A stretch of DNA of 64,000 nucleotides from Rhodospirillaceae bacterium. Lineage in GTDB: Bacteria > Pseudomonadota > Alphaproteobacteria > SP197. A program made the translations under genes and the position numbers. The stretch is from assembly GCA_002722885.1 (NCBI GenBank), contig PBNE01000003.1:12090-76089 (forward strand), read 5' to 3'. The notes below the pieces were generated by a model, which saw only the letters and a list, made by a program, of their open reading frames with translations, was not told where the DNA came from and searched no databases. This document shows, piece by piece, positions 42,243 through 51,190 of this stretch (its first letter is position 1; the number at the start of each line of letters is the position of its first letter).

Positions 42243-43460
42243 ATGGCACGCAGAATTGCAGTGATCGGCGGCGGCGTGATCGGAACCAGCGTTGCCTGGC
42301 ACCTCGCATGCCGTGAGGTCGGTGATATTGTGTTAATCGAACGCGACCGGCTGGGCTCCGGGACCACATGGCATTCGGCCGGCAACGTCACCTGGATTCC
42401 GGGTAATGATTCGATTCTGACGCTCTACGACACCATGGAGCAGGTCGCGAGGGAAGCTGATCAGGACATCGGATGGCTGTGGACCGGCCGTCTGTTCCTC
42501 GCCCGGACCGACGCAACGCTCGAGAGTTTCAGGGCCATGGCGAGCGCCGCCGATGCCCGTCGAATCGACAACACTATGCTTGAGCCAGCAGATGCGGTGG
42601 CTCATCACCCGCTGCTTGATCCTTCTGGCCTGGCCGGGGCCTGGCTCAACAGCAAATCAGGACGCGTGAACCCTGCCGATCTGACATCGACCTATGCACG
42701 CGCGGCGCGCAGACGTGGTGTGACCCTCCACGAAGGCTGCAATGTGACCGGTCTTGAAGTTCGCGGCTCGAAGATCACACGCCTTGTCACCACCGACGGG
42801 CCACTCGACGTCGACGCCGTGGTCGTCTGTTGCGGGCTCTGGTCCCGCCGCCTCTTGTCTGGGCTCGGTTTGCTGTTGCCGCAGTGGGGCTGCGAACACT
42901 TCTACATGATCGCTCGACCCGAGCAGCGGCTGGAAAGAACAACGCCGTCATTCGTCTCACCCGACGACCTGATATACGGTCGCGAAGAGGTCGGCGACAT
43001 GCTGCTCGGCAGCTTCGACGAAGGCGCACTGCCGCTGCAGGGGGCGCACGGAGCGCCTCCCGACGATTTCTCCTTCTCTCTGCTCAACGAGAACTGGGAT
43101 AAGTTCGGCCCTTACGCCCAGCGTGGCTTCAACCTGTTCCCCGCGCTGGAGCAAGCACCGGTGCGCCGCTTTGTGAACGGCCCCGAAACCTTCACCTCCG
43201 ATGGCGAACCTCTTCTTGGGGCTTACGGCAGCATTGATGGTCTCTTCATCGCCAGCGGTATGAACTCCGCCGGAGTCACCTTTTCGGCCCTGGCGGGCCA
43301 TGTCCTCGCCGATGCCGTAACCGAAACTCCGTCCCCGCGATTCGATCCCGCACCCTATCGACCCGATCGCTTTGCCGACCGGGCGTGCAACGAAGAATGG
43401 ATCCGCGAGAGCGTGAGCCAGGTCGTGAGCGGTCACTACAAGGAACGCTTTGAAGCCTGA
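42243..43460 (+). CDS. DadA/DAO-type FAD-dependent oxidoreductase
   Basis: The 405-residue product starts MARRIAVIGGGVIGTSVAWH (dinucleotide-binding GxGxxG), followed by VLIERDRLGSGTTWHSAGNV, where the TTWHSAG loop is the FAD site seen in dimethylglycine and sarcosine dehydrogenases. The C-terminal FIASGMNSAGVTFSALAGHV closes the FAD fold. It lacks the GcvT-like folate domain of full dimethylglycine dehydrogenases. It probably oxidises an N-methyl or secondary amino acid. It is divergent from the DUF1636/Mo-hydroxylase operon, with a 121-base shared promoter region. Confidence 0.87.
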   Translation: MARRIAVIGGGVIGTSVAWHLACREVGDIVLIERDRLGSGTTWHSAGNVTWIPGNDSILTLYDTMEQVAREADQDIGWLWTGRLFLARTDATLESFRAMASAADARRIDNTMLEPADAVAHHPLLDPSGLAGAWLNSKSGRVNPADLTSTYARAARRRGVTLHEGCNVTGLEVRGSKITRLVTTDGPLDVDAVVVCCGLWSRRLLSGLGLLLPQWGCEHFYMIARPEQRLERTTPSFVSPDDLIYGREEVGDMLLGSFDEGALPLQGAHGAPPDDFSFSLLNENWDKFGPYAQRGFNLFPALEQAPVRRFVNGPETFTSDGEPLLGAYGSIDGLFIASGMNSAGVTFSALAGHVLADAVTETPSPRFDPAPYRPDRFADRACNEEWIRESVSQVVSGHYKERFEA

Positions 43461-43534
43461 CAGGGCTCGCATTAAGACTGGCCGTCGGTTTATGCTGCCG
43501 ACCAGTCGGGTGCTCGGGGGTTTTCCGCAAGACC

Positions 43535-44665
43535 ATGTCTGCAGGCGGCCGGATTGAAATGACGGCGAGTGATGACCAGTCGGTCATCACGGCCGGCGGC
43601 GTGTGGACGCTGTCGACTGTCTCCGCGCTCGACAGCAGCGTTCGCGCCCTGTCGCCGACACCCAATCGGCCGGTCTCGATCGATCTGGGCACCATAGAAC
43701 TTCTCGACACCGCCGGTGCCTGGGTGCTGTTCCGCCTTCGCGAACGGCTACGCAGCGAAGGGTTCGAGGCAGAGTTCTCACATCTGGGTGACAACCACAG
43801 CGGTCTCTTCCACCACATCATCAAGTGCGAGGAACAGCCGCCGCTCACGATACGCAAGTTCCGACCGTTCTCGCGCCTGGCAGACCGCACCGGCTATCAC
43901 GCCTATCAGGTCTGGCTCGAATCACTCTCGATGCTGAATTTCTTCGGTGAACTTTCGATCACCATGGGTCGCGCGCTCCTGCAACCCCGCCGGCTTAAGA
44001 TCACATCAATCGTCAACCACATGGAGCAGACCGGCATCAACGCCATGCCGATTGTGGGACTGCTGACCTTTCTGGTCGGTGTCGTGCTCACCTTCCAGGG
44101 TGCTGATCAGCTCCGCCGGTTCGGCGCGGAGATTTTCACGGTCAATCTGCTTGGCATCTCCTTCCTTCGAGAGACCGGCATTCTGATGACAGCCATCATC
44201 ATTGCCGGCCGTTCGGGCAGCGCCTTCGCTGCCCAGATCGGTACCATGAAGGTCAATGAGGAAGTCGACGCCATGCGTGCGCTCGGCATCAACCCTATCG
44301 AACTTCTGGTGCTGCCACGCACGATCGCCCTTGTCCTGGTCATGCCACTGCTTGGATTCTTTGCCGACATGGCCGGCCTGATCGGCGGCGCACTGATGGC
44401 GACCATCGTGCTGGATCTTTCCATCGGACAGTTCCTCACTCAGTTGAACGGAGCGGTCCCGATGTGGTCGTTCTGGGTCGGTATCATCAAGGCGCCGGTC
44501 TTCGCCTTTGCCATCGCGATGGTCGGCTGTTTCAACGGCCTGAAGGTCTCAGGCAGCGCGGAAAGCGTCGGCAAGATGACCACCCGGGCGGTGGTCCAGT
44601 CGATCTTCCTTGTGATCGTGATCGACGCCGTCTTCTCCGTCATCTTCTCGTTCATCGGGATCTGA
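43535..44665 (+). CDS. MlaE-type lipid ABC permease with N-terminal STAS domain
   Basis: The 376-residue product carries an N-terminal STAS domain (about 1-100, RPVSIDLGTIELLDTAGAWV) fused to a MlaE permease. The permease core includes GLLTFLVGVVLTFQGADQLR, FLRETGILMTAIIIAGRSGS, FAAQIGTMKVNEEVDAMRAL and GINPIELLVLPRTIALVLVM. In E. coli STAS is the separate MlaB; the fusion is common in alphaproteobacteria. The complex moves phospholipids between inner and outer membranes. It heads a four-gene operon with MlaF, MlaD and a lipoprotein. Confidence 0.92.
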   Translation: MSAGGRIEMTASDDQSVITAGGVWTLSTVSALDSSVRALSPTPNRPVSIDLGTIELLDTAGAWVLFRLRERLRSEGFEAEFSHLGDNHSGLFHHIIKCEEQPPLTIRKFRPFSRLADRTGYHAYQVWLESLSMLNFFGELSITMGRALLQPRRLKITSIVNHMEQTGINAMPIVGLLTFLVGVVLTFQGADQLRRFGAEIFTVNLLGISFLRETGILMTAIIIAGRSGSAFAAQIGTMKVNEEVDAMRALGINPIELLVLPRTIALVLVMPLLGFFADMAGLIGGALMATIVLDLSIGQFLTQLNGAVPMWSFWVGIIKAPVFAFAIAMVGCFNGLKVSGSAESVGKMTTRAVVQSIFLVIVIDAVFSVIFSFIGI

Positions 44666-44670
44666 GCACG

Positions 44671-45474
44671 ATGTCCCGGCCCGTCCGTATCGAACCTATC
44701 CTTGAAAGCGAGATCGACGACGGTCACGTGATCCGCCTGCGCGGTTTGATCAATCGGTTCGGCACCCAGACCGTTCACGACCGCCTCGACCTCGATGTCC
44801 GGCGTGGCGAGGTGCTGGGGGTGGTCGGCGGTTCGGGTACGGGCAAATCCGTGCTGATGCGCACCATCATCGGGCTGCGCGATCCCCAGGCCGGGACCAT
44901 CGAGGTTCTGGGCCGCGACACGAAGCGCCTGAACAACAAGCAGGCCAAGGAGTTGCGCTCCCACTGGGGTGTGCTGTTCCAGGACGGCGCGCTCTTCAGC
45001 TCGCTTACCGTGGCCGAAAACATCATGATTCCGCTGAAGGAGTACACGGATCTTTCTCCCAAGCTGATGGAAGAGATATGCAAGGTGAAGGTCACTATGG
45101 TCGGCCTGCCGGTCGAAGCCGGCGACAAGTATCCCGGCCAGCTCTCCGGCGGTATGCGCAAGCGTGCCGGCCTCGCCCGTGCTCTGGCGCTTGATCCCGC
45201 AATCGTTTTTCTCGATGAGCCCACCGCCGGTCTCGACCCGATCGGCGCGGCCAACTTCGATCAGCTTATCCGCAGCCTGCAGCAAAGCCTGGGACTGACC
45301 GTGGTGATGGTGACACACGATCTGGACTCCCTGATCGCGATTTGCGACCGTATCGCTGTCTTGATCGACAAGAAGATCGTGGTCGACACGATTCCGGAAC
45401 TGCTCAAACTCGACCACCCCTGGATACAGGAATACTTCCGCGGACCGCGTGCGCGCGCCGCATTCGGGAGCTGA
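44671..45474 (+). CDS. MlaF-type ABC transporter ATPase
   Basis: The 267-residue product has Walker A GGSGTGKS (53-60), the Q-loop GVLFQDGALFSSLTVAENI, the signature LSGGMRKRAGLARALALDP and Walker B FLDEPTAGLDP, with the switch histidine in VMVTHDLDS. It energises the Mla-type lipid transporter. The start ATG 44671 is five bases past the permease stop. The frame is open further upstream but overlaps the permease there. Confidence 0.93.
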   Translation: MSRPVRIEPILESEIDDGHVIRLRGLINRFGTQTVHDRLDLDVRRGEVLGVVGGSGTGKSVLMRTIIGLRDPQAGTIEVLGRDTKRLNNKQAKELRSHWGVLFQDGALFSSLTVAENIMIPLKEYTDLSPKLMEEICKVKVTMVGLPVEAGDKYPGQLSGGMRKRAGLARALALDPAIVFLDEPTAGLDPIGAANFDQLIRSLQQSLGLTVVMVTHDLDSLIAICDRIAVLIDKKIVVDTIPELLKLDHPWIQEYFRGPRARAAFGS

Positions 45475-45478
45475 GGTC

Positions 45479-46507
45479 ATGGAAACACGCGCTAGTTATA
45501 CTCTCGTCGGCACCTTCGTTCTGATCCTGATGGTCGCTCTGGCGGGATTTGTGATCTGGCTCGCGAAGTTCTCCAGTGATGTAAAGTTCGACACCTATCA
45601 GATGTTTGTCTCCGGCTCCGTGACGGGCCTCAGCACCGATGCCACAGTGCGCTACCGCGGCATTCCGGTCGGTAGCGTCACCGACATCAGGATCGCCCCC
45701 AACGACATCGACAAGATTCAGATCACATTCCAGGTCGCGTCGACCACGCCCGTCCGAACCGACACCACGGCTTCGGTCGAAATGCAGGGCATCACCGGCG
45801 TGGCCTACATCCAGCTCACGGGCGGCAGCAATGATGCGCCGGCACTGACTCCCCCGGCGGGCCAGAAGATTGCCACCATTACCTCGTCCGAATCAGCGCT
45901 GCAGGCCGTGTTTGCCTCTGCACCCGACATGGTTAACTCGGCGATCGAACTGATGAATCGTGGTTCGGCGCTGCTCAGCGAGGACAACCAGCAGGCCGTC
46001 AGCAACATCCTCGCCGATGTCAGCACAATCACCGGCGAGGTCGCCGCGCACAAGGACGCCATTGGCACAGTGATCCAGGATGCGCAGGCCACGCTTGCCA
46101 GCGTTCAGTCGACCACAGCCAATTTGGAGAAGGTCACCGCCGACCTCAGCGCCAACATCGGCAGCCTGATGGACGAGGCCAACAAAACGCTCGAAACCCT
46201 GCGCGGCACACTCGAGACCGCCGACGCGACTCTCACCGACGCACAACCAGATATTCAGGCAACACTCGACAGCTTGAAACAGGCCGCAGCGTCAATGCAG
46301 GCTGCCGCCAACACCGCCGAACAAATCCTTCGCGATAACCAGATGCCGATCAACGCGTTCGCCCAGAACGGCCTGTTCGAACTGACCGAGCTGATCACCG
46401 ACGCACAAACACTCGTGTCTTCCCTGACCCAGATCGCCATCCAGCTCGAGCGTGATCCCGCGGCCTTCCTGTTCGGCGGAAATCAGGCCGGCTATTCGGC
46501 CCAATAA
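45479..46507 (+). CDS. MlaD/MCE-domain substrate-binding protein
   Basis: The 342-residue product has an N-terminal membrane anchor (VGTFVLILMVALAGFVIWLA), then the MCE domain (about 38-120, VSGSVTGLSTDATVRYRGIP, GSVTDIRIAP, MQGITGVAYIQLTGG). A long helical tail rich in Thr/Ala/Leu heptads (about 150-300) probably forms a coiled coil in the periplasm. MCE rings form the lipid tunnel of Mla complexes. The start ATG is four bases after the ATPase stop. Confidence 0.92.
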   Translation: METRASYTLVGTFVLILMVALAGFVIWLAKFSSDVKFDTYQMFVSGSVTGLSTDATVRYRGIPVGSVTDIRIAPNDIDKIQITFQVASTTPVRTDTTASVEMQGITGVAYIQLTGGSNDAPALTPPAGQKIATITSSESALQAVFASAPDMVNSAIELMNRGSALLSEDNQQAVSNILADVSTITGEVAAHKDAIGTVIQDAQATLASVQSTTANLEKVTADLSANIGSLMDEANKTLETLRGTLETADATLTDAQPDIQATLDSLKQAAASMQAAANTAEQILRDNQMPINAFAQNGLFELTELITDAQTLVSSLTQIAIQLERDPAAFLFGGNQAGYSAQ

Positions 46508-46520
46508 CGCAGGAGATATC

Positions 46521-47150
46521 ATGACCCGACGCCTGTTTCTCCAGCTCTCGGCCGCATCGGCGGCATCGGCGATGCTCGGCGGCTGTACCAGCTTCATCAC
46601 CCAGGCGGTCGACAACCCGCCGGCACTCTATCGCCTGACGCCCAAGAGCACCTTCGGCGACGGCATCTATCCCGTGACCTGGCAGCTTGTGGTCGACCAG
46701 CCCTATGCCGAGGCTGCAATCAACAGCCAACGCATCGCGCTGATGTACACGCCGATCCAGGTCGACTACTACGCGAACGCCAACTGGACCGACCGTGCGC
46801 CCGACATGATTCAGGGCCTTATTGTCGAGAGTTTCGAGAACTCCAACATGATCTCATCGGTTGGCCGCCAATCCGCTGGCCTGCGCAGTGATTTCGTGCT
46901 GCTGCCCGAGGTTCGCGAGTTCCAGGCGGAGTACTTCGAGTCCGAGCCCCCGATTGCCCATGTCCGGGTCAACGTAAAGCTGATCAAGATGCCGGATCGC
47001 GCGATCGTCGACAATGCCAGCTTCGAAGCCGAAATCCAGGCTGCCGCCAACAATATGGATGCTATCGTCAACGCGTTCGACGAGGCCTTGGGCAAGGTAC
47101 TGAAGGGTCTCGTGCGCTGGACCCTGGTGACCGGCAACCTTTACGTCTGA
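46521..47150 (+). CDS. ABC-type transport auxiliary lipoprotein (PqiC-like)
   Basis: The 209-residue product begins MTRRLFLQLSAASAASAMLG with a lipobox LGGC (Cys near residue 22) after a twin-arginine-like start. It continues PPALYRLTPKSTFGDGIYPV, the strand pattern of the PqiC/LptE-like ABC auxiliary lipoproteins (DUF330-type). In this operon it takes the place of MlaC/MlaA as the outer-membrane partner of the MCE ring. AGGAG precedes ATG 46521. Confidence 0.85.
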   Translation: MTRRLFLQLSAASAASAMLGGCTSFITQAVDNPPALYRLTPKSTFGDGIYPVTWQLVVDQPYAEAAINSQRIALMYTPIQVDYYANANWTDRAPDMIQGLIVESFENSNMISSVGRQSAGLRSDFVLLPEVREFQAEYFESEPPIAHVRVNVKLIKMPDRAIVDNASFEAEIQAAANNMDAIVNAFDEALGKVLKGLVRWTLVTGNLYV

Positions 47151-47176
47151 CCCCCCCTTTTCTCTGGAGTTCCGTC

Positions 47177-48664
47177 ATGACCCAACGTGCCGTCGTCGCC
47201 ATGATGGAGCACGAGACGAACACGTTCTCGCCCGTGCCGACGGCGCTGGAGCGTTTCAATCCCGTCACAGGTCCCGATGTCATGAAGCGCTTCAAGGGCA
47301 CCGGTCTAGGTCTGGGCGCGTTCCTTGATATCGCTGTGGACGCCGGCATGGAGGTCACCACCCCCATTGCGGGCAATGCCGCACCATCGGGCCATGTCCA
47401 GAAAGCCGCCTACAACGAGATGTGTGATGCCATCTGTGAGGCCGTTCAGGCCGGTTGTGATGTCTGTTTCCTCGATCTCCATGGCGCTATGGTCACCGAA
47501 ACCACCGAGGACGGCGAAGGGTCATTGCTCAAGCGTATCCGTGAGATCGCACCGGACCTGCCGATTGCCATCAGTCTCGATCTCCACGCCAACATCACCC
47601 GCGAGATCGTCGACAACTGCACGGTCCTGGTGGGCTACAAGACCTATCCCCATATCGACATGTACGAGGCTGGACACCACGCCGGCGAAATCATGGTGCG
47701 TGCGCTCAAGTGTGAAGTGAACCCGGTGATGGCCTGGGGCCAACGCCCGATCCTGGCTCAGACTCTTCGCATGGGCCATCAGGACCATCCCATGAAGCCG
47801 ATGCTGGCGATGGCGCGCGAGGCCGAAGCAGGCGGCCTGCTCGCCGCCAGCGTGTTCGGCGGCTTTCCGCTGGCCGACATTCAGAATGCCGGTCTTTCGG
47901 TCGTCACTGTGGCAGACGGCAATCGCGCCCAGGCCGAAGAGCAGGCCGAGCGGATGCTTGTCGAAGCCTGGAAAGAAAAGGAGGAATGGATTTTCCATTC
48001 CGACCCGCTCGACCAGACCATCGCGCGGGCCAAGGACATGACCGAAGGTCCTATCATCCTGCTCGACCATGCCGACAACTCGGCGTCCGGCGGCACCCAG
48101 GACACCACCGCCGTGCTCAAGGAGGTGCTGGACCAGGGCCTCGAGGACGTCGCGATGTTCGGCATCTGTGATCCCGAAGTCGTGGCCGCCATGGAAGCAG
48201 CTGGTGTCGGCAACGAGATCACGGTTGATCTGGGCGGCAAGGTCGACATGCCTGAGATCGGCAAATCCGGTGAACCGCTCACCGTCACCAGCAAGGTGCG
48301 CAGCCTGACCGACGGTGACTTCATCGTCACCGTGCCGATGGGCCGCGGCACCACGATGTCGATGGGCAAGTCGGGCGTGCTGGAGGTCGGCAATGTGCAG
48401 ATCGTGGTGATCTCGCGCCACACCGAACCCTATGACCTCGGCTGTTTCCGCAGTGTCGGCATCGAGCCCACCAACAAGCGCTACCTGATCCTGAAGAGCC
48501 GCATCCACTTCCGCGCCGGCTTCCAGGCCATCGCGGCGGCCGAGATTCCGTGCAACGGCGTCGGCGTCACCTCAAGCGACAACAGCCTCTTCACCTTCAA
48601 ACACGTTCGCCGCCCCATCTACCCCCTCGACTCCGACTGCCCGGAGCGCCCGAACTACGGGTAA
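47177..48664 (+). CDS. M81 family metallopeptidase (MlrC-like)
   Basis: The 495-residue product has the MlrC signature: VVAMMEHETNTFSPVPTALE at the N-terminus, LDLHGAMVTETTEDGEGSLL, SLDLHANITREIVDNCTVLV and a C-terminal half with GKVDMPEIGKSGEPL. MlrC was described in Sphingomonas as the last step of microcystin breakdown, but most members sit in unrelated amino-acid or peptide catabolism. A zinc site is expected from the conserved Asp/His residues. It is 26 bases after the Mla operon and might be cotranscribed. Confidence 0.88.
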   Translation: MTQRAVVAMMEHETNTFSPVPTALERFNPVTGPDVMKRFKGTGLGLGAFLDIAVDAGMEVTTPIAGNAAPSGHVQKAAYNEMCDAICEAVQAGCDVCFLDLHGAMVTETTEDGEGSLLKRIREIAPDLPIAISLDLHANITREIVDNCTVLVGYKTYPHIDMYEAGHHAGEIMVRALKCEVNPVMAWGQRPILAQTLRMGHQDHPMKPMLAMAREAEAGGLLAASVFGGFPLADIQNAGLSVVTVADGNRAQAEEQAERMLVEAWKEKEEWIFHSDPLDQTIARAKDMTEGPIILLDHADNSASGGTQDTTAVLKEVLDQGLEDVAMFGICDPEVVAAMEAAGVGNEITVDLGGKVDMPEIGKSGEPLTVTSKVRSLTDGDFIVTVPMGRGTTMSMGKSGVLEVGNVQIVVISRHTEPYDLGCFRSVGIEPTNKRYLILKSRIHFRAGFQAIAAAEIPCNGVGVTSSDNSLFTFKHVRRPIYPLDSDCPERPNYG

Positions 48665-48674
48665 GCAGGCCTCG

Positions 48675-48968
48675 ATGGAAATTCTCATCACACCAGTCGC
48701 CGTCGTCGCCCTGGCGTGTTCCATCGGCGGACTGCTGTTCGGCTGGCGGGCGATCAAGCTGCAGATTGCCTATGCCGGAGAGATTCCGGTGGAGGTCGAC
48801 CTGGGCCGGGTCTATCTGGCGCTGCTCGCGCTGCGTCCGCCCACGGACCCGGCCGACAAAGCCTTTGTCGCCTACCGGGAAGCTTTCAAGGCTCAGGCCC
48901 TGCGCTGCATTCTTTGCGCGATGGCCCTGATCGTCTGCATCTACGCTCTGAACTGGCTGAGCAACTAG
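48675..48968 (+). CDS. Small two-helix membrane protein
   Basis: The 97-residue product has a membrane helix at each end (PVAVVALACSIGGLLFGWRA and ILCAMALIVCIYALNWLS) and a charged middle (PTDPADKAFVAYREAFKAQA). It starts ten bases after the M81 gene and its TAG stop overlaps, on the opposite strand, the TAG of the DUF1761 gene through the palindrome CTAG. No family is recognised. Confidence 0.65.
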   Translation: MEILITPVAVVALACSIGGLLFGWRAIKLQIAYAGEIPVEVDLGRVYLALLALRPPTDPADKAFVAYREAFKAQALRCILCAMALIVCIYALNWLSN

Positions 48969-49363
48969 CCAAACAGCCCGATGATGACACCCTAAATCAC
49001 GAGCACGCTGAGCCAGTGGCCGCTGTCGATGATGGTCAGACTGCGCTTAGTGCCCTGGAAGCCATGGTTCACAGCCATCGCCGAGACAATCAGACCGATC
49101 CATAGCGTAATCGCGATGGTGATGCCCGCACCGACGCTCATGTCGCCTTCCCATCCCATCACCCGCGCCACGGTGTAGGCCATGACGAGCTGCGCCACGA
49201 TGGCAACGATGAACACCATCGGATTGTTGTTGGCCTTGACCTCGTCCTAGGTTCTGCCGACCGCTGCCATCCGCGGCTTGGAAAGGGTCATCTAGTAAGC
49301 CGCGCCGAAAGCAAAGCTCGCCAAGCCGGCAACCAGAACAGCAATCCAGTTCACACCCTCCAT
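48965..49363 (-). pseudogene. DUF1761 membrane protein interrupted by three TAG codons
   Basis: From ATG 49363 the single frame reads MEGVNWIAVLVAGLASFAFG, AAY, TAG (49292-49294), MTLSKPRMAAVGRT, TAG (49247-49249), DEVKANNNPMVFIVAIVAQL ... IIDSGHWLSVLVI, TAG (48992-48994), GVIIGLFG and a final TAG at 48965. Ignoring the three internal ambers, this is a perfect-length DUF1761 protein (four membrane helices, GHWLxVLxIQG-type end). The third amber stands where relatives usually have glutamine. No frameshift is present. Confidence 0.75.
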
Positions 49364-49484
49364 CACACACCCGCTCGGTTTGTAGGCTGATGTTACACCA
49401 GAAGCAGTCCGCCTTCATGTCCTTGGCCTGTCCGCCGCGAACACGCTATGACTCCAGAGCCGGTTCAAACGAGGGAGAGAAGCC

Positions 49485-50423
49485 ATGGCACGCAAGCAGA
49501 GTAAGGTCATCATCACCTGTGCCGTGACGGGCTCGATCCACACGCCGACCATGTCCCCGCACCTGCCGATCACGCCCGACGAGATCGCCGAGCAGTCGAT
49601 CGCCGCGGCCGAAGCCGGCGCCTCGATCATCCATCTTCATGCCCGTGACCCCGAAGACGGCAAACCGACTCCCGATCCCGACGTCTTCATGGAATTCCTG
49701 CCGCGCATCAAGCAGAACACCGATGCCGTGGTGAACATCACCACTGGCGGCGGCCACGGCATGACCGTGGAGGAACGGCTGGCGGCCCCGATGCGTGCCA
49801 AACCGGAGATGTGCAGCTTCAACATGGGCTCCATGAACTTCGGCCTCTTCCCCCTGCTCGACCGTTACCCGGAGTTCAAGCACGACTGGGAGCGGCAACA
49901 TCTTGAAAACTCACGTGACTTCATATTTCGTAATACTTACAAAGATATGGAATATATTCTGAAGAATTTAGGTGAATCGTACGGCACAAAGTTTGAGTTC
50001 GAGTGCTACGACGTCGGACACCTGTACAACATGGCGAGCCTGCTCGACCGCGGCCTCGTGAAGCCCCCGATCTTCGTGCAGACCATCTTCGGCATCCTGG
50101 GCGGCATCGGTGCCGACCACCAGAACGTCATCTTCATGAAGGACACGGCCGACCGCCTGTTCGGCGACGCCTATCACTGGTCGGTCCTCGCCGGCGGCCG
50201 CCATCAGATGCCGCTCTGCACCATGGCCGCGATCATGGGAGCGAATGTCCGCGTCGGACTGGAAGACAGCCTCTACATCGCCAAGGGCGCTTTGGCCGAG
50301 AGCAACGCCGACCAGGTCGCCAAGATCCGCCGCATCATGGAAGACCTCTCCTTCGAAATTGCTACCCCTGCCGAAGCGCGTGAAATGCTGGAGCTCAAGG
50401 GCGGCGATCAGGTGGATTTCTGA
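49485..50423 (+). CDS. 3-keto-5-aminohexanoate cleavage protein (BKACE family)
   Basis: The 312-residue product is a zinc TIM-barrel beta-keto acid cleavage enzyme, condensing a beta-keto acid with acetyl-CoA. Zinc ligands are in HLHARDPEDGKPTPD, VNITTGGGHGMTVEERL is the substrate loop, and GGRHQMPLCTMAAIMGANVR and VGLEDSLYIAKG complete the family signature. A 60-base patch (49921-49980) is strikingly AT-rich (16 G or C) inside this GC-rich gene, yet encodes a normal segment (FIFRNTYKDMEYILKNLGES). The substrate within the family is not predictable. Confidence 0.9.
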   Translation: MARKQSKVIITCAVTGSIHTPTMSPHLPITPDEIAEQSIAAAEAGASIIHLHARDPEDGKPTPDPDVFMEFLPRIKQNTDAVVNITTGGGHGMTVEERLAAPMRAKPEMCSFNMGSMNFGLFPLLDRYPEFKHDWERQHLENSRDFIFRNTYKDMEYILKNLGESYGTKFEFECYDVGHLYNMASLLDRGLVKPPIFVQTIFGILGGIGADHQNVIFMKDTADRLFGDAYHWSVLAGGRHQMPLCTMAAIMGANVRVGLEDSLYIAKGALAESNADQVAKIRRIMEDLSFEIATPAEAREMLELKGGDQVDF

Positions 50424-50538
50424 CCCGACAAAGCATCACACAACGGTTGCGCACCTTGGAGCTGCCGAAGACTTCGCCGTCGTCCAGCGAACCTGTGTAG
50501 TGAATGCGAACCTTGTCGCCGGATTTGGCCACGGCCAT
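50395..50538 (-). pseudogene. Truncated FKBP-type peptidyl-prolyl isomerase
   Basis: ATG 50538, preceded by GCAGGAG, opens MAVAKSGDKVRIHYTGSLDD GEVFGSSK (split here), the first strand pair of FKBP/SlyD-type isomerases. After about 50450 the similarity ends and the frame runs into the 3' end of the convergent BKACE gene. The remaining roughly 100 residues of the FKBP domain are missing, so a deletion joined the two genes. Confidence 0.7.
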
Positions 50539-50551
50539 ATCAATCTCCTGC

Positions 50552-50587
50552 AAAAGAAAGGGCCGCACGGCGTGTGCCATGCGGCCC
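50552..50587 (-). terminator. Rho-independent terminator after the cyclophilin gene
   Basis: On the + strand GGGCCGCA (50560-50567) pairs with TGCGGCCC (50580-50587), with an inner GGC/GCC pairing, one C-A mismatch and a GTGT loop. Read on the minus strand, TTTCTTTT follows the stem. It lies 52 bases beyond the cyclophilin stop codon and ends just before the ribosome site of the truncated FKBP gene. Confidence 0.82.
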
Positions 50588-50638
50588 AGGAAAATGTGCG
50601 CTCAGACTAGCCCAGGGCCGGCCGTAGCGAAAGGAAGG

Positions 50639-51190
50639 TCAGCCTTCGACGTCGGCAGCAACCTGCATGCGGATGATCTTGTCAGGATCGTCGACCATGC
50701 CGTTATCGTTGGGGTTACCGCGTTTGATGGCATCGACGAACTCCATGCCTTCGACGACCTCACCCCAGACCGTATACTGGCCATCGAGGAAGTTGGAATC
50801 CTCGAACACGATGAAGAACTGGCTGTCAGCGCTGTCGGGCGACTGGGCGCGGGCCATCGAAACCATGCCGCGGGTGTGCGGCGTGAGCGAGAATTCGGCG
50901 TCGATGTTCTGACCGGAGCCACCGCGGCCCGTACCCGTGGGATCACCGGTCTGGGCCATGAAGCCATCGATGACACGGTGGAACACGATGCCGTCGTAGA
51001 ACTCTTCACGAACCAGTTCCTTGATGCGCGCGACGTGGTTGGGGGCGAGATCGGGGCGCGTCTGGATGACGACGCGGCCGCCTTCGAGATCCATGTAGAT
51101 CATGTTTTCAAGGTCCTCTGCTGATGAAGCGGGCGCCAGGGACAGCATGACGGCGAGAACTGCAATGAGGATGGTGAAGCGACGTGTCAT
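50639..51190 (-). CDS. Cyclophilin-type peptidyl-prolyl cis-trans isomerase, periplasmic
   Basis: The 183-residue product has a signal peptide (MTRRFTILIAVLAVMLSLAP ending ASSAE) and a compact bacterial cyclophilin domain: MDLEGGRVVIQTRPDLAPNH, YDGIVFHRVIDGFMAQTGDP, GTGRGGSGQNIDAEF, GMVSMARAQSPDSADSQFFI and LDGQYTVWGEVVEGMEFVDA. It assists proline isomerisation of exported proteins. It is followed by a terminator and, downstream, the FKBP relic. Confidence 0.94.
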   Translation of the reverse strand: MTRRFTILIAVLAVMLSLAPASSAEDLENMIYMDLEGGRVVIQTRPDLAPNHVARIKELVREEFYDGIVFHRVIDGFMAQTGDPTGTGRGGSGQNIDAEFSLTPHTRGMVSMARAQSPDSADSQFFIVFEDSNFLDGQYTVWGEVVEGMEFVDAIKRGNPNDNGMVDDPDKIIRMQVAADVEG

